Below the pieces are notes generated by a model. The model saw nothing but the letters and a program-made list of their open reading frames with translations. It was not told the origin of the DNA and did not search any database. This document shows positions 59,295 to 64,000 of a DNA stretch of 64,000 nt, in pieces (position 1 is the stretch's first letter; each line of letters begins with the position of its first letter). The translations under genes and the position numbers were made by a program. Source of the stretch: Symmetrospora coprosmae (lineage: Eukaryota > Basidiomycota > Cystobasidiomycetes > Symmetrosporaceae). The stretch covers positions 434,001 to 498,000 of the forward strand of contig VUYT01000011.1 in assembly GCA_008802785.1 (NCBI GenBank), given 5' to 3'.

Positions 59295-61550
59295 CTAAGC
59301 GCTAACCCCTTCTTTCTTTGGTGATTCGCTCTCTATCGTGGATGAAGCGGATACAGGTGCCGACTCGACCTCTTCCTTCGCTGCCTCTTTGGGCGTCCGC
59401 GAGAGCGGGTTTTCGACCATTAGGAGCGAGAGCAGCTGCATCACGGTATGCGATACATCAGCAAGGGTGAATAGCCTCCACTCTCGTTACTGCGCACTCA
59501 CGAAGCAGACTCCAATGATGGGCGTTATACTGATAAAGATAAAGCGTAGGGCTGCTTCATAAGCAGCGTGGATGCCCTCGATGCTGGCCGCGTCCAGCCC
59601 AGCCGGAAGAGTCGGCGAGATCTGCCGGATCACCTTCTCGCGAACGGCGGGCGGGACTGAGCTCGGTATGCGCGCGGCTACGACGTTATTCAGTATTGCA
59701 TTCGACATTGCTAGCCCGAATGCGCCGCCCATGGAGCGCAGGCAGTTGCGCAACCCTGTCACTACGGCGCGATCTGCGGCGGGTGCGCCTGCTTGCGCAG
59801 CTACCAGAGCTGTGCGACAGCAAAGAGAACCATCAGCGTTGGCCTTGACCAGACACTGCGGTGGATGCGCACTCACTCGTCTGGAGAACCAGGCCAACGC
59901 CGAATCCCTGAATGAGAAGGTACCCAACGATCCTGGCTGTTGGTATAGTGCGATCGAACGTCGTCTCCAGCCCGGTGCCAATGAGCCAGATGGCGAAACC
60001 TATCCGGATCTGCGGGAGAACCGTCTTTGTGCGCGTGGTGAGAAGGCCGGCGCCGAGTGAGCTGAACGTCGCTATCAATAGAAGGGCGAGCAGGTATGCT
60101 GCCGATTGTACGGGTGTCATTCCGCGGAGCGCTTGCAGGTACAGCGGCAGCATGAAGGTGTTGGTGAAGTGGACCATTCCCCAGAGGAAGGTGGTCCCGA
60201 TGGCGATGGCAGTCGTGCGGTATGTCCATAGGCGGACTGTCGCAAAAAAGAGGCGTGTCAGCTTGCACTGAATATGTGGCAGAAGCGGTGGGCCAAGGGC
60301 GCTCACGAGGCATGACCGGCAGCGGAGCTACCTTCCACTCCACTAGCAGGAAGGCAGCAACGAGCACTGCGCCCAGCACAAGGAGCGTAATGACGATGGC
60401 AGAATTCCATGCAAAGATGGTTCCGCCCGATGAGAGCGGGATGAGGATGAAGATGGTCGCAGCCAGGCTGAGGATAGCGCCGTAGTAGTCGATCTTCTTG
60501 AGCTTCTCCTTTGCGTTGCTCTTGACACCCCGCAGCGGCAGGAAGAGGTAGATGCCTAGGGCTGCAGCTGCGCCTGGAGGGACCATGACCCAGAAGCACC
60601 ACCGCCAGGACACGCGCTCGGACAGCAAGGCGCCGATGAATGGGCCCTGAAACATCCCAGAGTTAGCTTGCTTGGATAACACAGAGATGCATAAAGACAC
60701 CCACCACTGCACCACCGAGCGCTACACCGACGCTCAGAATCCCTTGCCACTTGCCTCTCGTCTCGAGCGTTGTCACATCCGACACGACGATCATGCTCAT
60801 GTTGGTGAGCCCTCCGCCTCCTATACCTGCAAAGGCACGAAAGACATAAAGCTGTGCGGGCGTCTTGCTGAAGCCGCATAGCAGGTCGCCAAAGCAGAAC
60901 AGGGCGAATGCAAAGAGGAGGCAGCTTTTCCGGCCGACTGCGAGGCATATCGACGCGTCAGTACATGAGCGGTCGCTCTCAGAACTGGGACAAGTCGCGC
61001 ACAGATATCGGAAAAGCGGCCGTAGAGCAGCTGTGCCGAGGTGTTGGCGATCCTGGGGGCGCGCAGGGCATTCAGCGGAGGGAAGCCGGGAGGACGGCGG
61101 GAAAGCCTGCAACGCACAGATAGCTGGTACCGACCCAACTGATGGATTCTCCAGCGTCGAGGTCGGCAGCGATGATTGGCGTAGCGGTAGCCACGCTTAG
61201 AGTGGTAGAAGCAGTAGATCAGCTTTCGCTCATGACCAACCTGCGCCTCTTGCGCTGCATGCAACTCACCTGACTTGGTCCGCAAAGCTGAGGAAGATGG
61301 TGAGCGAGAGGGAGCCGAAGACGATGAGCATCTTTGTATGCGACAAATTGCCCGAGCTGTCCTGGTCCTCGATGGAGATCATTCGCTTGAACGGCGGCAG
61401 CGCCGGTTTTGGCTTCTCGCCGGCCGTGGACAGCGCGATGGGAGCTGCGGCGACGCCGGCACTACTCTGCGGGTCGGCATCGCCGCCTTCATCGTCCTTG
61501 GTGCTGCTCGTCGTCTTGCTCTGGAAGAGGCCAGGTGCAGGCTGGTCCAT
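59295..61550 (-). CDS. MFS transporter, DHA2-type drug:H+ antiporter family
   Basis: Proton-coupled exporter of the plasma or vacuolar membrane; the substrate cannot be told (drug, amine or siderophore-like). Eight exons (61550-61270, 61195-61118, 61052-61003, 60937-60705, 60646-60307, 60236-59877, 59809-59502, 59435-59295) close in frame to 596 aa. Signatures: LDAGESISWVGTSYL, TSAQLLYGRFSDIFGRK (MFS loop 2-3 motif), YVFRAFAGIGGGGLTNMSM, GKWQGILSVGVALGGAVGPF, ERVSWRWCFWVMVPPGAAAA (motif C region) and LVLQTTLVAAQAGAP. About 14 hydrophobic segments. Cytosolic termini: N-term Ser/Pro-rich with KRMISIEDQDSSG; C-term acidic/Ser-rich, ending KKEGVSA. Not beside any biosynthetic cluster. Confidence 0.92.
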
Positions 61551-61989
61551 GCGACAGCGTGGGAAAGCTGTTTGAAAGCGCGATGGGGGCGTAGGGAGTG
61601 GCGATAAGGGGCAGGCGTGCGCAGCAAGCGGGAGCTCGAGGCTGCCAGCGACGACAAGTGCAAGGCAATCAGACGCGACGGTAGTGAAGAATATCAGTGA
61701 GTCAGAAGCAGAGAAAGGAATTTGAGGATCTTCTGGGTCAAGTCATCAGATCTCACGGAACCACGCGCGGATGGCACCACGGAGGACACGGAGGATGTCC
61801 GTGACGGCATCTTGGAAATTCCTAAATGCCGACGGTCCCTGCCGAAGTTCGGCAGCTGCCAGTGCAGAGGTCTACGAACTGAACTGCTCGCCTCGCTCGT
61901 TCCTTCTGTACAGTAACGAGGACCGTAAATCAGGCACATTCAAAGCAGCAAGCAGGCTAGAGCTCTACAGTGTCCATCAATCATGTCCA
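61551..61989. other. Intergenic, 5' side of MFS gene and 3' side of NPC2-like gene
   Basis: 439 bp. Presumed MFS promoter; no element recognised. Confidence 0.5.
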
Positions 61990-62979
61990 TCAGAGCTCGA
62001 CTCGCTCGTGCGGGAGTCCCCCGTTGCCGTGCTGCCGGACCCGCTTCTTCAGCACCGGTGCATTCTTTCGCCCAACCACCCCGTTGGACGCGATGCCCGC
62101 GATACGGCCAATGTACGCCTTGAGAGTCTCGCGCGTATGCTCGTACGCTGCCAGCCAGGTGCCATGGAAGAGAAAGTTCGCGTCAATGCGAAACCGATTC
62201 TCTTTCTCGCTGCCAAGCGAGCGCAGGACGACATCGATGGTGTAGCGCGCTGAACAAGCGAGCAAGGTTAGGTTGCGCACTGCTTGGTGACGTCCGAACG
62301 CGACTCGCCTCTGGGTATCGTAGGTGGCAGTATCACAGAGGCTGTCACGTTGTGCGAGCCTGCTGGAAACGGGCATGTCTCGTTCGTGTAAACGCCCAAT
62401 CTGCGCGGCAGAGGTGTCACAGCAATTCAGCATAGTACGAGCGGGGAGGGTGGGTTGGTCACGCACGCTTGACTGCACACGTCAAAGGTCCGCTTCACCA
62501 CCTCGGTCTTGCCCAGAGATACCGTCACATCCGCTTGGATGTTGTCCTGCAGAAGCGAGCCCGCGTGCTCTTACCGCTCAGCTTTTCTCGCTCGGCCAGC
62601 TCTCCGGAGAAGTCTCGTGCTCACGATATTCTCGACGTTGTCGAAAGCTACGAAGAGGTGGAACGGCTTTTCGACTATAGGGTATCGCTCGACATCGATA
62701 TGTCTTAGGCGTACCAGATTGGCAGGCCCGGCTTGAAACAAGGAGTAAGCATCCTGGCAGGTTCTGAAGCAATCGGAACAGCTCACACGATGCCCTCAAG
62801 GTATAGGACAAGCTCTGGGCTTTGAAGTTAGTTGCGATGCGCCCATTAAGGTCGACCGCAGGCTGCTCGAGGAAGTCGTGGAAGAGCTCGAGGGTGTTGA
62901 GCAGGTAGTCTTTCGGGCCTGCAGGCCACAGGCTATAGATCACGATGCCAAGGCAGAAGAAGACCAGTGCGTTCCTCAT
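61990..62979 (-). CDS. NPC2: NPC2-like / PG-PI transfer protein with ML (MD-2-related lipid-recognition) domain
   Basis: Secretory or vacuolar-lumen lipid carrier for sterol or phospholipid. Exons 62979-62789, 62703-62625, 62546-62467, 62400-62309 and 62249-61990 close in frame to 233 aa. A signal peptide (MRNALVFFCLGIVIYSL) is followed by ML-domain strands: HIDVERYPIVEKPFHLFVAF, NIQADVTVSLGKTEVVKRTF with DVCSQA, then TNETCPFPAGSHNVTASVIL and RYTIDVVLRSLG. NIQADVTVSLG matches the NPC2 block GAYADVTVKLG, and ETCPFPAG matches CPVPAG. The fourth intron needs a GC donor (GAG|GCGAGT) to keep frame. The final exon adds an Arg/Lys-rich C-terminal extension beyond the usual ML end. Some ML cysteines are missing, so the disulphide pattern differs. 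Confidence 0.75.
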
Positions 62980-63717
62980 CGCTTGCCGCTGTACCGTACG
63001 TAGCTGATGGAAGGAGGAGAACCTCTCTGTACGTGTGCGTCTCGCTGGACCGACGTGGCTCTATTTCCGAGCACGTGCGGGGGCGGTGGCCGCCAGAAAT
63101 ACAGTACATGTAGGATTTGTCATCGTGCACCTAAGCATACGGACGCCAGCCTGCATCGAAGCAGCTGCAAAGGGAGGATCGGCGAGCCCATGGCGGCACC
63201 TCTTGTGAGTGCTAGGACTCCAAGGCCGCCTTGACTTACAGTCTGAAGTGTTGGCTCGACGCTCGCGGACGGCGCGCAGGCCGTCAGGCTGCCCCTTGAG
63301 CTGGCCCACCGGCGGCCGGACAACGCTGGAGGCAGGCGTAGAGAGGCAGGCGAGCAAGTCTTCGCAGAGGTGTACAGCAGATCTGAACGGCACCAAGCTG
63401 CGTCGCCTTCCGCTTCTCCTGTTGTGTCGCATCCGCCTGCCTCTGCTTCCCCTCCTGGGCCTTTTTCGACCCGCCACCTCCGGGTCTTGCCTCGTCAGGC
63501 ACAGGGCTGGCGACCTCCACTCCAACAGGCAAGGGTCACGAACATGGACGAGATGGCGCTCCATCGAAAGAGATGTACTTCGAGATGGTACAAATACTGT
63601 CCCGATGTCGGACAGTGCCGGTTTGCTTTCTGATCTTCCCATCCATCCTCATACCCGTCTCAAGAGCTCTTCAGGCAAGACTCTCTCCCCCGCAGACAAA
63701 CCTCTGAACCTTCCAAC
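62980..63717. other. Intergenic between NPC2-like and secreted-protein genes
   Basis: 738 bp, divergent promoters. A minus-strand open frame (63061-63642, with an ATG) covers most of it, but its translation is Arg-rich with no recognisable pattern, so I do not call it. Confidence 0.4.
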
Positions 63718-64000
63718 ATGCTCTCCAAGCTCCTCGTCACTCTCTGCCTCACCCTCCTCGCCCTGCAGCAGGCTGCAACGGTCACGGCACTTCCAACCCG
63801 AGGCAGCATGGCCTCGCTCCAGCGCCGTGCGCAGGCATCCAAGCGGGCTCAGACGCAGGTTGCGCAGCCTGCCAATCTCGCAAAGCGGGCTGGACCCTCT
63901 CAGAGACTCGCAAAGCGCCAGGAAGCAGGCCCTTCCCAGCTCGCCAACCGGGCCAAGGCCGCCCACTCCGAGCAGCCCAAGACCAAGAACGCCAACCAGA
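63718..64000 (+). CDS. Secreted protein with repeated Lys-Arg (Kex2-type) sites, start only
   Basis: Runs off the right edge. MLSKLLVTLCLTLLALQQAA then TVTALP is a clear signal peptide with a predicted cut near TALP. After it come frequent dibasic sites (LQRRAQASKR, NLAKR, RLAKR) spaced about 6-16 residues apart, with a loosely repeated unit AGPSQ-xLA-(K/N)R. This layout resembles fungal Kex2-processed repeat proteins (such as repellent or pheromone precursors), whose peptides are released in the Golgi. Only 94 codons are visible, so repeat number and end are unknown. It could instead be a plain secreted disordered protein. No cysteine is visible in this part. Confidence 0.65.
   Translation, partial: MLSKLLVTLCLTLLALQQAATVTALPTRGSMASLQRRAQASKRAQTQVAQPANLAKRAGPSQRLAKRQEAGPSQLANRAKAAHSEQPKTKNANQ

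Noticed and set aside
63061-63642. 193-codon minus-strand open frame upstream of the secreted protein
   Set aside because: Has an ATG but an Arg-rich, patternless translation; competing frames on both strands are equally open.

Overview
This window is nuclear DNA of a filamentous or dimorphic fungus, most likely a basidiomycete and perhaps Ustilaginomycotina. It is GC-rich, genes lie close together on both strands, introns are short (about 50-100 nt, GT..AG) and frequent, and the proteins carry Ser/Pro/Gln-rich low-complexity inserts. The lineage call is inferred from gene style and protein flavour, not from a marker search. I saw no tRNA, rRNA, CRISPR array, transposon or virus-like element.

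Layout. 1-6.6 kb: USO1 vesicle tether (-, cut by the left edge) divergent from a mitochondrial MDL1-type ABC transporter (+). 7-10.3 kb: three tandem paralogous genes of an unrecognised family (+). 10.7-14.7 kb: Cu/Zn superoxide dismutase (-) divergent from squalene synthase ERG9 (+). 14.9-17.9 kb: an unrecognised paralogous pair (-). 18.7-29.1 kb: BOR1 borate/bicarbonate-family transporter, PP4 regulatory subunit 3 (PSY2) and an F-box-like protein (+). 29.4-36.1 kb: a four-helix membrane protein, a ferric reductase and the Rag-type GTPase GTR1 (-). 36.3-40.9 kb: HEM2 (ALA dehydratase), a basic low-complexity protein and the peroxisomal 2,4-dienoyl-CoA reductase SPS19, which ends in SKL (+). 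41.2-52.4 kb: three modular genes (here G1, G2, G3) of an unrecognised family, interrupted by a DUF4112 membrane protein and a haloacid-dehalogenase-like hydrolase. 53.1-64 kb: NuA4 subunit EAF1, ribosomal protein eL42, a DHA2-type MFS transporter, an NPC2/ML-domain lipid-binding protein, and the start of a secreted protein with Kex2-type Lys-Arg sites that runs off the right edge.

Most of the window is housekeeping: iron and haem (ferric reductase, HEM2), TORC1 signalling (GTR1, and PP4 through PSY2), sterol synthesis and transport (ERG9, NPC2-like), peroxisomal beta-oxidation (SPS19) and secretion (USO1). The novelty lies in lineage-specific families arranged in tandem. The G1-G3 set is the strongest candidate for an undescribed system. 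Its proteins share a Lys/Arg-rich start, Ser/Pro linkers and repeated modules, and all ten of their introns are in phase 0, mostly at module borders. Exon coordinates were worked out by hand from splice signals and frame closure, and are marked where uncertain.
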